DNA from: DASTOB01 sp035720425
GTDB taxonomy: Bacteria; Chloroflexota; Limnocylindria; Limnocylindrales; CSP1-4
Length of the DNA stretch: 64,000 nt
Direction of reading: 5' to 3'
NCBI GenBank assembly: GCA_035720425.1
Contig: DASTOB010000061.1
Span: 1-64,000 of the forward strand
The translations under genes were made by a program, and so were the position numbers. The notes beneath the pieces are model-generated. The model was given only the letters and a program-made list of their open reading frames with translations. It did no database searches and had not been told where the DNA came from. Positions 24,081 to 36,286 of the stretch are shown in pieces. The first letter of the stretch is position 1. Every line of letters begins with the position of its first letter.

Positions 24081-24587
24081 ATGACACTCGTGCGCCGCCC
24101 CTCGCCCTTCGGCGAGCTCCTTTCGCTTCGCCAGGCGATGGATCGGCTCTTTGAGGACAGCTTCGTTCGGCCGCGCGGCGTCGGCTTTGCATCGCTCGAC
24201 GGCGGCGCGCTCGCGCTCGACGTGACGTCGACGACGGACGCGCTCGTGGTCGAGGCGGCCCTGCCCGGCGTGAAGCCCGAGGACGTCGACATCACGGTCG
24301 AGAACGGCACGCTGACGATTCGCGCCACGACCGCCTCGGAGCGGCGCGAGGGCGAGGGCGAGTACCTCGTCCAGGAGATCCGGCGCGGTGAGTTCGCGCG
24401 CTCGGTCGCGCTGCCGTCCGGTCTCGAGCCGGACAAGGCGAACGCCACGTTCGAGAACGGCGTGCTGACCCTCCGCATTCCCAAGGCGGAACAGGTCAAG
24501 CCGCGCCAGATCCGCATCAGCCCGGTGACCGATGGCCACCAGACTGCCGACTCGAGCGCACCGCGCGCCGAAGGCACCGAGGGCTGA
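24081..24587 (+). CDS. small heat-shock protein, Hsp20 family
   Basis: 168 residues; the alpha-crystallin domain spans about 45-145. ATP-independent holdase that keeps unfolding proteins soluble. Visible: ALALDVTSTTDALVVEAALP, LPGVKPEDVDITVENGTLTI and FENGVLTLRIPKAEQ, the conserved A-x-x-x-n-GvL-t-I-x-x-P region. The start ATG 24081 has a GGAGGTG box. First gene of the operon hsp20-hspR-lon-dnaJ-clpB under the HAIR-like promoter. Confidence 0.92.
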   Translation: MTLVRRPSPFGELLSLRQAMDRLFEDSFVRPRGVGFASLDGGALALDVTSTTDALVVEAALPGVKPEDVDITVENGTLTIRATTASERREGEGEYLVQEIRRGEFARSVALPSGLEPDKANATFENGVLTLRIPKAEQVKPRQIRISPVTDGHQTADSSAPRAEGTEG

Positions 24588-24591
24588 TCGG

Positions 24592-24966
24592 ATGGCGTGG
24601 CGCCGGCCGGAGCGGGACCCCTCGCGCCCGGTCTACGTGATCAGCGTCGCGGCGAGCATCGTCTCGGTTCATCCGCGCACGCTGCGGATCTACGAGGACG
24701 AGGGTCTCGTCTGCCCGGCGCGCACGCCGACCAACATCCGCCTGTACAGCGAGAACGACATCCGGCGGGTCCTGTGGATCCGCCACCTGACCCAGAACCT
24801 CGGCGTCAACCTCGCCGGGGTGCGCATCCTGTTCGAGCTCGAGGAGCGGCTCGGTACGCGCATCCTCGAACGCCTCTATTCCGAGGGCGAGGCCGATCGT
24901 CGAGCCGCGGACGGCGAGACGGCGGCCGAACCCACTCCAGCGAACCGAACGAGCCGCGCCGGGTGA
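24592..24966 (+). CDS. hspR: MerR-family heat-shock repressor, HspR-like
   Basis: 124 residues. N-terminal MerR winged helix: VYVISVAASIVSVHPRTLRI, then YEDEGLVCPART and IRLYSENDIRRVLWIRHL. HspR represses chaperone genes by binding HAIR elements with DnaK as co-repressor in actinobacteria. The short C-terminal part (RILERLYSEG and a polar tail) lacks metal-binding Cys, as expected of HspR. It starts 4 bases after hsp20, in the operon that carries a HAIR-like site at its promoter, so autoregulation is likely. No dnaK in the window. Confidence 0.85.
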   Translation: MAWRRPERDPSRPVYVISVAASIVSVHPRTLRIYEDEGLVCPARTPTNIRLYSENDIRRVLWIRHLTQNLGVNLAGVRILFELEERLGTRILERLYSEGEADRRAADGETAAEPTPANRTSRAG

Positions 24967-25006
24967 TCCAGGCGCGGTCCCACCTCTCGAACAACAGGAG
25001 ACCCTG

Positions 25007-27523
<2,517 letters not shown>

Positions 27524-27544
27524 CGTGAGGCAGGCAGGGGGTCC

Positions 27545-28591
27545 ATGGAGTACCGGGACTACTACCAGACCCTCGGCGTCGGGCGGTCCGCCACCCAGGC
27601 CGAGATCAAGAAGGCGTTCAGGAAGCTCGCCCGCGAGCATCACCCGGACGTGCGTCCGAACGACAAGGGCGCGGAGCAGCGGTTCAAGGACGTCAACGAG
27701 GCCTACGCCGTCCTGAGCGACCCCGAGAAGCGCACGCTCTACGACCAGGTGGGGGCCAATTGGGAGGCCTTCAGCCGGGCCGGGGCGCGCGCCGGGGCCG
27801 GGGCGGCCGCCGGTGCCGGGGCGGGCGGCTCACCGTTCGACGGCTTCGCCTGGTCGCAGGCCCCGGGTGGTGGTGGCGTTCGCTACGAGTTCCGGACGAC
27901 TGGCGGCGACGCGAGCGGCTTCTCCGACTTCTTCCGGATGGTGTTCGGCGAGGGCGGCGCCGCGACGGCTGGAGCCCAGGGGGGTCGGCCGCCGGGCCCG
28001 GGCGGGACCGGAACCGTGGACTTCGATGACCTGCTGTCCGGCATGGGCATGGCCGGAGCCGGTCGCCGAGCGGCCGGAGCCGGTCGCCGGCGGGCGGTCG
28101 AGGCGACGGCGGAGCTGACCCTCGAGGAGGCCTTTCACGGCACCTCTCGCATCGTCGAGGTCGACGGCAAGCGCCTCGAGGTGACGATCCCGCCCGGCGT
28201 CGACAACGGGACGCGGATCCGGCTGTCCGGCCGGGGTGGCGAGGGCAGCGACCTGTTCGTCGTCTGCCGCGTTCGGCCCCATCCGGTCTTCAGCCGCCGC
28301 GGCGCGGACCTCGAGCGCGAGGTCGCCCTGAGCCTCGACGAGGCCCTGCTCGGCGGCGAGGTCGCCGTCGGCACGCTCAAGGGCCGCGTCCTCCTGACGA
28401 TCCCGCCCGGGACGCAGGCGGGCCGCACGTTCCGCCTCGCCGGCCAGGGCATGCCGCGCTTCCGCGGCAGCGGCCACGGTGACCTGTTCGTTCGGGCCCG
28501 GGTGGTCCTGCCGACGAACCTGTCGGCGGACGCGCGCGACGCCGCACGGCGCTTCCTCGACCTCGTCGATCAACCGAATCCACGAACCTGA
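27545..28591 (+). CDS. DnaJ-class co-chaperone without zinc finger (CbpA-like)
   Basis: 348 residues. J domain at 1-68 with the HPD tripeptide (AREHHPDVRPND), then a Gly/Ala-rich linker (about 78-185) and two C-terminal substrate-binding beta domains (GTSRIVEVDGKRLEVTIPPG; LKGRVLLTIPPGTQAGRTF). The four CxxCxGxG zinc motifs of true DnaJ are absent, which places it with CbpA. Stimulates DnaK ATPase; in this operon it would link the ClpB disaggregase and DnaK systems. Starts 21 bases after lon. Confidence 0.92.
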   Translation: MEYRDYYQTLGVGRSATQAEIKKAFRKLAREHHPDVRPNDKGAEQRFKDVNEAYAVLSDPEKRTLYDQVGANWEAFSRAGARAGAGAAAGAGAGGSPFDGFAWSQAPGGGGVRYEFRTTGGDASGFSDFFRMVFGEGGAATAGAQGGRPPGPGGTGTVDFDDLLSGMGMAGAGRRAAGAGRRRAVEATAELTLEEAFHGTSRIVEVDGKRLEVTIPPGVDNGTRIRLSGRGGEGSDLFVVCRVRPHPVFSRRGADLEREVALSLDEALLGGEVAVGTLKGRVLLTIPPGTQAGRTFRLAGQGMPRFRGSGHGDLFVRARVVLPTNLSADARDAARRFLDLVDQPNPRT

Positions 28592-28614
28592 CCACGGAGC
28601 AGCACGACCACGCC

Positions 28615-31314
28615 ATGCAACTCGATCGATTCACCCAGCGGGCGCAGGACGCGGTCCTGGCCGCCCAGAAGACCGCCGAGACCCTGCACAGCCCGGTGCT
28701 CGACGCGGAACACTTGCTGTCCGCCCTCGTCGAGGACGACGAGGGGGTGCCGGCCGAGACGCTGCGGCGCCTCGGCACCGACCTCGTCGCGTTCCGTGGC
28801 GAGCTCGCGGCGCTCCTCGCCCGGCGCGCCCGCGTCGAGGGTGGCTCGCTCGCCCTCGATCCGCGCGCGAAGCGGGTCATCGACCGCGCCCAGGAGGAGG
28901 CTCGCCGGCTCGGCGACGAATACGTCTCGACGGAGCACCTCCTGCTCGGCGCGGCGGAGGTCGGTGGCGAGGCCCAGCAGCTCCTCGACCGCCACGGGGC
29001 GAACCGCGAGGCGATCCTCGGTGCCCTGACCAGCGTCCGCGGCGGCCAGCGCGTCACGTCGCCCAATCCCGAGGGGACGTACCAGGCGCTCGAGAAGTAC
29101 GGCCGTGACCTGACCGCGGAGGCGCGCGCCGGGCGACTCGACCCGGTCATCGGGCGTGACGACGAGATCCGGCGGGTGATCCAGGTCCTGTCCCGGCGCA
29201 CGAAGAACAACCCGGTCCTGATCGGCGAACCGGGCGTCGGCAAGACGGCCATCGCCGAGGGCCTCGCCCAGCGCATCGTCCGCGGCGACGTGCCGGAAAC
29301 GCTCAAGGACAAGCGCGTCGTCTCGCTCGACCTCGGCGCCCTCATCGCCGGCGCGAAGTTCCGGGGCGAGTTCGAGGAGCGCCTCAAGGCCGTCCTCAAG
29401 GAGATCAAGGACGGCGAGGGCCGGATCATCCTGTTCATCGACGAGCTGCACACAGTCGTCGGTGCCGGCGCGGCCGAAGGGGCGATGGACGCGAGCAACC
29501 TGCTCAAGCCCATGCTCGCCCGCGGCGAGCTCCACACGATCGGCGCGACGACGCTCGACGAGTACCGCAAGCACGTCGAGAAGGACACCGCGCTCGAGCG
29601 GCGCTTCCAGCCGGTCCTCGTCGACGAGCCGAGCGTCGAGGAGACGATCTCGATCCTGCGCGGCCTGCGCGAGCGCTACGAGGTCCACCACGGCGTCCGG
29701 ATCACCGACTCCGCGCTCGTCGCGGCGGCCACGCTGTCGCAGCGCTACATCACCGAACGGTTTCTGCCGGACAAGGCGATCGACCTCGTCGACGAGGCGG
29801 CCTCCCGCCTGCGCATGGAGATCGACTCGATGCCGGTCGAGCTTGACGAGCTCGAGCGACGGCGGATCCAGCTCGAGATCGAGCGCGAGGCGCTGCGCAA
29901 GGAAACCGACGACGCGTCGCGAGCCCGGCTCGAGGCGCTCGAGGCGGAGCTCGCCGAGCTATCCGAGCAGGCCGGCGCGATGAAGCAGCGCTGGGAGGCG
30001 GAGAAGTCCGCGATCGCCGCTATCCGGACGACGAAGACCGAGCTCGAAGGGCTCCAGGTCCGGATCGAGCAGGCCCAGCGGGAGACGGACTTCGAGACGG
30101 CGGCCAAGCTCCAGTACGGCACCCTGCCGGAGCTCCAGGAGCGGTTGCGCGAGCAGGAAGCGGCCCTCGAAACACTCCAGGGACCGGGCTCGCTGCTCAA
30201 GGAGGAGGTCAGCGCCGACGACATCGCCGAGATCGTGGCCGCCTGGACGGGCATCCCGGTCACCCGACTCATGGAGGGCGAGACGGCCAAGCTCATCCAC
30301 ATGGAGGAACGCCTCCACGCTCGGGTGGTCGGCCAGGACGAGGCGATCGAGGCCGTCGCCGACGCGGTCCGGCGCGCGCGCGCCGGGCTCAAGGACCCGC
30401 GCCGCCCGATCGGCTCGTTCCTCTTCCTCGGGCCGACCGGCGTCGGCACGACCGAGCTCGCCCGCGCCCTCGCCGAGTTCCTGTTCGACGACGAGCACGC
30501 GATGGTCCGCATCGACATGAGCGAGTACATGGAGAAGTTCTCCGTGTCGCGGCTGGTCGGAGCCCCGCCCGGCTACGTCGGCTACGAGGAGGGTGGGCAG
30601 CTGACCGAGGCGGTTCGCCGCCGGCCGTACCAGGTCGTCCTGCTCGACGAGATCGAGAAGGCCCACCCGGACGTGTTCAACGTGCTGCTCCAGGTCCTCG
30701 ACGACGGGCGCCTGACCGACTCGCAGGGCCGGACGGTCGACTTCCGGAACACGGTCGTGATCATGACGAGCAACGTCGGGAGCGCCTCGATCGCAGCGGT
30801 CGGCGGGCGCGGTGACGAGGCCTACGAGGAGGTCAAGCGGCAGGTCCAGGAGGCGCTTCGCCTCCAGTTCCGGCCGGAGTTCCTCAACCGGATCGACGAG
30901 GTCATCGTGTTCCATTCGCTGACCGACGCGGACCTCGCCGCGATCGTGGACCTCCTGCTGGCCGACCTCGGCCGCCGGCTCGCCGAGCAGGACATCGAAC
31001 TGGAGCCGACGCCGGCCGCCCGCGCGGTCATCGCACGCGAGGGCACCGATCCCACCTTCGGCGCCCGACCGCTGCGGCGGACGATCCAGCGGCTGGTCGA
31101 GAACCCGCTCGCCCGCGGCCTGCTCCAGGGCACGTTCCGGTCCGGCGACCGGGTCGCGGTCGATGCCGACCCGGTCGGCGGCACGCTCGTCTTTCGGGCC
31201 GACGACCGAACGCTCGTGACCGAGGCGGGCGAGCGGCGCGACGCGCGGGCGGCGGAGCCCTCGACGGAGGAGCCCGTGCCCGCGTCGGACGCCGGCGGGC
31301 GGCTCGTCAACTGA
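28615..31314 (+). CDS. clpB: ClpB disaggregase with altered NBD2 Walker A
   Basis: 899 residues with all ClpB parts: N-domain (1-145), NBD1 with GEPGVGKT (204-211), middle coiled-coil domain (about 410-530), NBD2 and C-terminal domain. NBD1 motifs are intact (Walker B LFIDELHTVVG; ALERRFQPV). In NBD2 the Walker A reads GPTGVGTTE: residue 612 is Thr (codon ACG at 30448-30450) where ClpB has the essential Lys (AAG). Walker B (VVLLDEIEKAHPD) is intact. If real this would abolish nucleotide binding at NBD2; a single-base error in the assembly would also explain it. Last gene of the HspR operon. Confidence 0.95.
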   Translation: MQLDRFTQRAQDAVLAAQKTAETLHSPVLDAEHLLSALVEDDEGVPAETLRRLGTDLVAFRGELAALLARRARVEGGSLALDPRAKRVIDRAQEEARRLGDEYVSTEHLLLGAAEVGGEAQQLLDRHGANREAILGALTSVRGGQRVTSPNPEGTYQALEKYGRDLTAEARAGRLDPVIGRDDEIRRVIQVLSRRTKNNPVLIGEPGVGKTAIAEGLAQRIVRGDVPETLKDKRVVSLDLGALIAGAKFRGEFEERLKAVLKEIKDGEGRIILFIDELHTVVGAGAAEGAMDASNLLKPMLARGELHTIGATTLDEYRKHVEKDTALERRFQPVLVDEPSVEETISILRGLRERYEVHHGVRITDSALVAAATLSQRYITERFLPDKAIDLVDEAASRLRMEIDSMPVELDELERRRIQLEIEREALRKETDDASRARLEALEAELAELSEQAGAMKQRWEAEKSAIAAIRTTKTELEGLQVRIEQAQRETDFETAAKLQYGTLPELQERLREQEAALETLQGPGSLLKEEVSADDIAEIVAAWTGIPVTRLMEGETAKLIHMEERLHARVVGQDEAIEAVADAVRRARAGLKDPRRPIGSFLFLGPTGVGTTELARALAEFLFDDEHAMVRIDMSEYMEKFSVSRLVGAPPGYVGYEEGGQLTEAVRRRPYQVVLLDEIEKAHPDVFNVLLQVLDDGRLTDSQGRTVDFRNTVVIMTSNVGSASIAAVGGRGDEAYEEVKRQVQEALRLQFRPEFLNRIDEVIVFHSLTDADLAAIVDLLLADLGRRLAEQDIELEPTPAARAVIAREGTDPTFGARPLRRTIQRLVENPLARGLLQGTFRSGDRVAVDADPVGGTLVFRADDRTLVTEAGERRDARAAEPSTEEPVPASDAGGRLVN

Positions 31315-31334
31315 GCGACCGGGCCGCGTCCGTC

Positions 31335-32003
31335 GTGCGCTACGACGACGTCGTCGCGCGCCTCGCGACGCTGCCGACGCCGCTCCCGGAGCCGCCGGCG
31401 GCGCTGATCCCCGTGCGGACGAACTCAGACGTCCCCCTCTCGTTCAGGCCGGACCCGTCGACGGTCAAGCAGGCCGCCGTGCTCGTCCTCGTCGTGCCGG
31501 GGACGGACATGGACGCACGGGTCGTGCTCACCGAGCGGGTCGACCGCGGCGGGCACCACAGCGGGGAGATGAGCTTCCCCGGCGGGCGGACGGAACCGAC
31601 CGACCGGGATCTCACCGCGACCGCCCTCCGCGAAGCAGCCGAGGAGGTCGGCCTCGATGCCGTCGCCGCCGGCGTGCGGATCGTCGGCTCCCTCGACCCG
31701 TTCTGGATCCCGGTCAGCGACTTCGAGGTCACGCCGATCGTCGCGGTCGCCGCGCGCCGCCCGCGCCTCGTCGCGGCGCCGGCGGAGGTCGCGCGGATCA
31801 TCGAGGCGCCGATCGTCGCGTTCCTGCCGGGGGCGCGGCTCGAGATCGTGGAGCGCACGATCCGGGACTGGGACCTGCGCTACGCGGCCTATCCGATCGA
31901 CGGGGCGCGGGTGTGGGGAGCGACGGCCCGCATCCTCGGCCAGCTCGGCGCGATCATCGCCGCGCACGACGGCGCCCCGACCGCCGGGGGACGGGAGCCC
32001 TAA
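31335..32003 (+). CDS. Nudix hydrolase, CoA pyrophosphatase-like (NudL)
   Basis: 222 residues from GTG 31335. LTERVDRGGHHSGEMSFPGG is the NudL/UPF0035 signature preceding the Nudix box, which here runs GGRTEP..D to ALREAAEEVGL. The family cleaves CoA and acyl-CoA to 3',5'-ADP and phosphopantetheine. Residues 1-45 are an N-terminal helix region. It follows clpB by 20 bases and may be read through from it. The 3' end overlaps the stop of the convergent cupin gene by 4 bases. Confidence 0.82.
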   Translation: MRYDDVVARLATLPTPLPEPPAALIPVRTNSDVPLSFRPDPSTVKQAAVLVLVVPGTDMDARVVLTERVDRGGHHSGEMSFPGGRTEPTDRDLTATALREAAEEVGLDAVAAGVRIVGSLDPFWIPVSDFEVTPIVAVAARRPRLVAAPAEVARIIEAPIVAFLPGARLEIVERTIRDWDLRYAAYPIDGARVWGATARILGQLGAIIAAHDGAPTAGGREP

Positions 32004-32476
32004 CTCGGCTCGCCGGCCGTTGGATCCGGGGCCGGCGGCCGCGGCGGTGTGACGAGCCGGCCCTCGCCACGCGCGACCGTCCCCGCCTCGCCGGGACCGA
32101 GCCGGCGTGCCGCGCCCTCGAGGATGCCGCGCGCCGCCGCGTCGTCGCGGCCCGCGAACTCGACCACGATCGCGCGCATCTCGGACGCCTCGGTCCAGGC
32201 CGCATGGGAGACATCGGCCGGCCAGACCACCGCCTCACCGGCGGCGACCCGGATGCGCTCGTCGCCGACGGACGCCCAGCCGCCGCCCTCGATGACCACG
32301 AAGTACGTCGTGTTCGGGTTGCTGTGTGGCTCGATCGCCGCCCCGCGGGCGAAGGCCAACTCCGACACGACACCGCGTGCGTCGCTGTGGATGACCCGAC
32401 CGGCGATGCCACGCGTCCCGGGCGGACCGTCCGCGCGACGGTGACCGACACCGAAGCGCAGGACCTCGATCGGCAT
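32000..32476 (-). CDS. cupin-domain protein
   Basis: 158 residues from ATG 32476. A single beta-barrel cupin: GAAIEPHSNPNTTYFVVIEG (motif 1 with His, a second His position replaced) and VAAGEAVVWPADVSHAAW (motif 2, His). The C-terminal 60 residues are helical then Pro-rich. Metal ligands are incomplete relative to dioxygenase cupins, so a binding or regulatory role is as likely as catalysis. It lies 11 bases after the membrane-protein gene on the minus strand. Confidence 0.7.
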   Translation of the reverse strand: MPIEVLRFGVGHRRADGPPGTRGIAGRVIHSDARGVVSELAFARGAAIEPHSNPNTTYFVVIEGGGWASVGDERIRVAAGEAVVWPADVSHAAWTEASEMRAIVVEFAGRDDAAARGILEGAARRLGPGEAGTVARGEGRLVTPPRPPAPDPTAGEPS

Positions 32477-32487
32477 CGCCGGACGCG

Positions 32488-32922
32488 TCAGCGGCGACGG
32501 CGAGACCGCCGGGCCGCCTTCGGGCGGATGGTGGCCTCCGGCTTGGCGAACTTCGTGCGCGAGAAGTAGCGCTGCTTGGCGAGCTTCTGCTCGTACACCG
32601 CGAGGACCGGCGGGAACTTCCGGAAGCGCACCCAGGCGAGCGTCCCGAGCCCGATCACCTCGATCGCGAGGACGAGGAAGAACTCGAACCGGAACACCGC
32701 GGCCACGATGAGCAGTGAGAACGTGATGATCCCCGTCCACAGCAGCCACTCGTACAGGTCGAGGTACGGCGGGTGGCGGTGCAGCCGGCGCGTCCGGATC
32801 ACGTACAGGGCGATGAGCCCGACGAGGAGGACGAGCGATGCGACCCACGTCGGATGGAACAGGTCCGGGAAGTTCTGGCTGGTGAACGGGAGGAACAGGT
32901 AGTTCCAGGGTGGAAGCGTCAC
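32488..32922 (-). CDS. small membrane protein with basic tail
   Basis: 144 residues from GTG 32922. Three hydrophobic segments (about residues 26-43, 60-78 and 80-98), then a cytoplasmic Lys/Arg-rich tail ending RRSRRRR. No family recognised. A TATCCT box 7 bases before the GTG and the lack of a ribosome binding site suggest a leaderless mRNA. Divergent from purH and followed by the cupin gene. Confidence 0.65.
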   Translation of the reverse strand: MTLPPWNYLFLPFTSQNFPDLFHPTWVASLVLLVGLIALYVIRTRRLHRHPPYLDLYEWLLWTGIITFSLLIVAAVFRFEFFLVLAIEVIGLGTLAWVRFRKFPPVLAVYEQKLAKQRYFSRTKFAKPEATIRPKAARRSRRRR

Positions 32923-32929
32923 GCCCGGG

Positions 32930-32935
32930 AGGATA
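32930..32935 (-). promoter_or_regulatory. leaderless -10 box (TATCCT)
   Basis: Minus-strand TATCCT ends 7 bases before the GTG at 32922. Confidence 0.5.
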
Positions 32936-32947
32936 CACGGCGCACGC

Positions 32948-32953
32948 TATACT
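32948..32953 (+). promoter_or_regulatory. purH -10 box (TATACT)
   Basis: TATACT gives a leader of about 92 bases before the TTG start at 33052. A GGGAGGGA ribosome binding site lies at 33036-33043. The leader is GC-rich and may fold, but it lacks the conserved core of the ZTP riboswitch. Confidence 0.45.
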
Positions 32954-33051
32954 CGACCGGCACGCGAGCGTCGCCTCGTCCAGTCGCGCGCTGGGACGGT
33001 CAGGCCCGCGGGATCGACGCCAGACCACGGGTTTCGGGAGGGACTGCCCGG

Positions 33052-34599
33052 TTGCGAGCCCTGCTCTCGGTGGCGAATCGGGACGGCATCTCCACGTTCG
33101 CCCGCGACCTGCTCTCCCTCGGCGTCGAGATCTTCGCCACCGACGGGACGCGCGAGCACCTGGCCGCGGACGGCATCGAGGTCGCCCCCGTTTCGGAGCT
33201 CACCCAGGTGGCCGCCCTCGTCGGTGGCCAGGTCAAGACGTTCCACCCCGCGGTCTACGCCGGGATTCTCGCCCGACGTGACATCCCCGAGCAGATCGAG
33301 GAGCTGAGCGCCCACGGCATCGGCCTCATCGACGTTGTCGTCGTCAACGTCAAGGCGTTCGCGCCGGAGGTCGGCCGGCGGCTGATCGGGATCGACGAGG
33401 CGATCGAGATGATCGACGTCGGCGGGGCCGCCCTGCTCGGCGCCGCCGCGCGCAACGCGGCGGGAGTCGCGGCCGTCGCGAGCCCGGAGCACTACGCGCG
33501 CGTCGCCGACGAGATCCGGCGCCACGGCCATGTCTCGCCGGAGCTGCGCGCCCAGCTCGCCGCGGAGGCGTTCGGCGCCGTCGCGGCCTACCACGCGGAG
33601 ATCGCCGCGTACCTCAACCAGATCGCCGGCACGACGTTTCCCAAGCGCCTCGCCGTGGTCCTCGAGAAGGTCGACGACCTGCCGTACGGGGAGAATCCGC
33701 ACCAGCACGCCGCCTTCTACCGCGAGACGACCCACCGCTCCGGCTCGCTCGCCGACGCGACCCTCGTGCAGGGCGCGCGGCCGTCGTTCAACAACCTGCT
33801 CGACCTCGACGCGGCGTACCGGATCGCCCGCGACTACACGGCGCCGACCGTCGCGATCGTCAAGCACACGGACCCCGTGGGCCTCGCCTCGAACGACGAG
33901 CTCGTGGAGGCCTACCGCAAGGCGCTCGAGACGGACCCGGTCGCGTCGTTCGGCGGGATCGTCGGCGTCAACCGCGAGCTCGACGGGGCGACGGCGCGGG
34001 AGATCGCCGCCAACTCGTACGAGGCGGTCGTCGCACCCTCGTACAGCCAGGCGGCGCTCGGCATCCTGAAGAGCAAGCACGGCCTCGAGCTGCTCGCCAT
34101 CCCGCCCGATCCGACCGAGGGCATGCGCGACTACGGCATCGCCAACCTCGACTTCAAGCGCGTCGGCGGCGGGCTGCTGGTGGAAGGGCTCGACGAGCTC
34201 GGTCTCGATCGCGGCCAGCTCCAGGTGGTGACGAAGCGGCGCCCGACGCTCGAGGAGCTGACCGACCTGCTGTTCGCCTGGCGCGCCGTGCGACACGTCC
34301 GCTCGAACGCGATCGTCCTCGCCCGCAACGCCGCCACGGTCGGGATCGGCGCCGCGCAGGCGAGTCGCCACGTATCGGTCGAGATCGCCCTGCGCCGGGC
34401 CGGCGACCGGGCCAAGCTCGCCGTCCTCGCCAGCGACGCCTACTTCCCGTTCCCGGACGGCATCCAGCTCGCCGCAGGCGCCGGGGTGACGGCGATCATC
34501 CAGCCGGGCGGCTCGATCCGCGACGAGATGGCGATCGAGGTCGCCGACCGGCATCACCTGGCGATGGTCTTCACCGGCCGCCGGCATTTTCGTCATTAG
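33052..34599 (+). CDS. purH: bifunctional AICAR transformylase / IMP cyclohydrolase
   Basis: 515 residues from TTG 33052, chosen for the strong GGGAGGGA box 8 bases upstream and because it gives the standard N-terminus ALLSVANRDGISTFAR. Catalyses the last two steps of IMP synthesis. The N-terminal cyclohydrolase domain has KTFHPAVYAGIL; the transformylase domain has LPYGENPHQHAAFYR, SFNNLLDLDAAY, VAIVKHTDPVGLA and SDAYFPFPDG. The K-H-x-x-P motif carries D-P-V-G where many PurH have N-P-C-G. Full length; 4 bases before glpX. Confidence 0.95.
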   Translation: MRALLSVANRDGISTFARDLLSLGVEIFATDGTREHLAADGIEVAPVSELTQVAALVGGQVKTFHPAVYAGILARRDIPEQIEELSAHGIGLIDVVVVNVKAFAPEVGRRLIGIDEAIEMIDVGGAALLGAAARNAAGVAAVASPEHYARVADEIRRHGHVSPELRAQLAAEAFGAVAAYHAEIAAYLNQIAGTTFPKRLAVVLEKVDDLPYGENPHQHAAFYRETTHRSGSLADATLVQGARPSFNNLLDLDAAYRIARDYTAPTVAIVKHTDPVGLASNDELVEAYRKALETDPVASFGGIVGVNRELDGATAREIAANSYEAVVAPSYSQAALGILKSKHGLELLAIPPDPTEGMRDYGIANLDFKRVGGGLLVEGLDELGLDRGQLQVVTKRRPTLEELTDLLFAWRAVRHVRSNAIVLARNAATVGIGAAQASRHVSVEIALRRAGDRAKLAVLASDAYFPFPDGIQLAAGAGVTAIIQPGGSIRDEMAIEVADRHHLAMVFTGRRHFRH

Positions 34600-34603
34600 C
34601 GGC

Positions 34604-35584
<981 letters not shown>

Positions 35585-35586
35585 CT

Positions 35587-35611
35587 TGACGCGCCGCGCG
35601 GGCCGGCGTCA
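35587..35611. terminator. possible bidirectional terminator between glpX and folK
   Basis: TGACGC (35587-35592) and GCGTCA (35606-35611), with a GC-rich 13-base loop that can pair further. Located in the 48-base gap between convergent genes. No T-tract. Confidence 0.35.
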
Positions 35612-35632
35612 GCGGCAGCGCCAGCGACCGCG

Positions 35633-36235
35633 TCAGCTCCCCCGCCAGCTCCCGCGATCCCGGTCCCACTCGCCGATCGGCCGTGCGGCGTCATCGCCCT
35701 CGACGCGCTCCCGTCGCCGGCGCGCCGACTCGACCGTCTCCCCCCAGCCGGGCGGCACGAGGCCGCGGGCGAGGTCGGCCAGCGGCGCGAGCACGAACAG
35801 CCGGTCGCGAGCCTCCGGATGGGGCACCTCGAGCAGCCGATCGCGATGGCCGGGATCGAGCGACATGCCCGCCGGCGGGCGCTCGACGCTGAGGCGGTGG
35901 CGGCCGAAGACGAGCAGATCGAGATCGAGCTCGCGCGGTCCCCACCGGCCGCGATCGCGCCGGCCGAACGCGCGCTCGATCCCCTTGAGCGCCACGAGGA
36001 GCGCCAGGGCCCCGGTCGCCGGGTCCGGCCCAGCGGGCACGTCGAGCGCGACGACCGCGTTCCGGAAGGCGGGCTGGTCGACGACCCCGACCGGCGCCGT
36101 CTCGTACAGCCGCGAGACGCCGCCCAGGCGCGCGCCGGGGAGAGCGCCCAGCGCGTGGACGCCCGCCGCCAGCGTGGCCGCGGCGTCGCCGAGGTTGGCT
36201 CCCAGGCCGATATAGGTTCTGACGGTCCGTGTCAG
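35633..36235 (-). CDS. folK: 2-amino-4-hydroxy-6-hydroxymethyldihydropteridine diphosphokinase
   Basis: 200 residues. HPPK pyrophosphorylates the pterin before dihydropteroate synthase in folate synthesis. Motifs: YIGLGANLGDAAATL, YETAPVGVVDQPAFRNAVV, RWGPRELDLDLLVFG and VPHPEARDRLFVLAPLADL. No ATG, GTG or TTG fits the N-terminus. A CTG at 36235, 9 bases after a perfect AGGAGG (36245-36250), gives the expected start LTRTVRTYIGLG, so I propose a CTG start. A GTG further upstream (about 36289) is the alternative. folP and folB are not nearby. Confidence 0.9.
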   Translation of the reverse strand: MTRTVRTYIGLGANLGDAAATLAAGVHALGALPGARLGGVSRLYETAPVGVVDQPAFRNAVVALDVPAGPDPATGALALLVALKGIERAFGRRDRGRWGPRELDLDLLVFGRHRLSVERPPAGMSLDPGHRDRLLEVPHPEARDRLFVLAPLADLARGLVPPGWGETVESARRRRERVEGDDAARPIGEWDRDRGSWRGS

Positions 36236-36273
36236 CTCACCGGCCCTCCTCGCGATGCGTCGATGCCCGTCGC

Positions 36274-36279
36274 TATGCT
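36274..36279 (+). promoter_or_regulatory. leaderless -10 box (TATGCT)
   Basis: TATGCT ends 7 bases before the GTG at 36287, which decides that start over two in-frame ATGs at 36263 and 36275 that lie upstream of or inside the box. Confidence 0.45.
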
Positions 36280-36286
36280 CGCACTC

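Noticed and set aside
32954..33051. ZTP (pfl) riboswitch before purH
   Set aside because: The position is suggestive, but the conserved core sequences of that class are not present in the leader.
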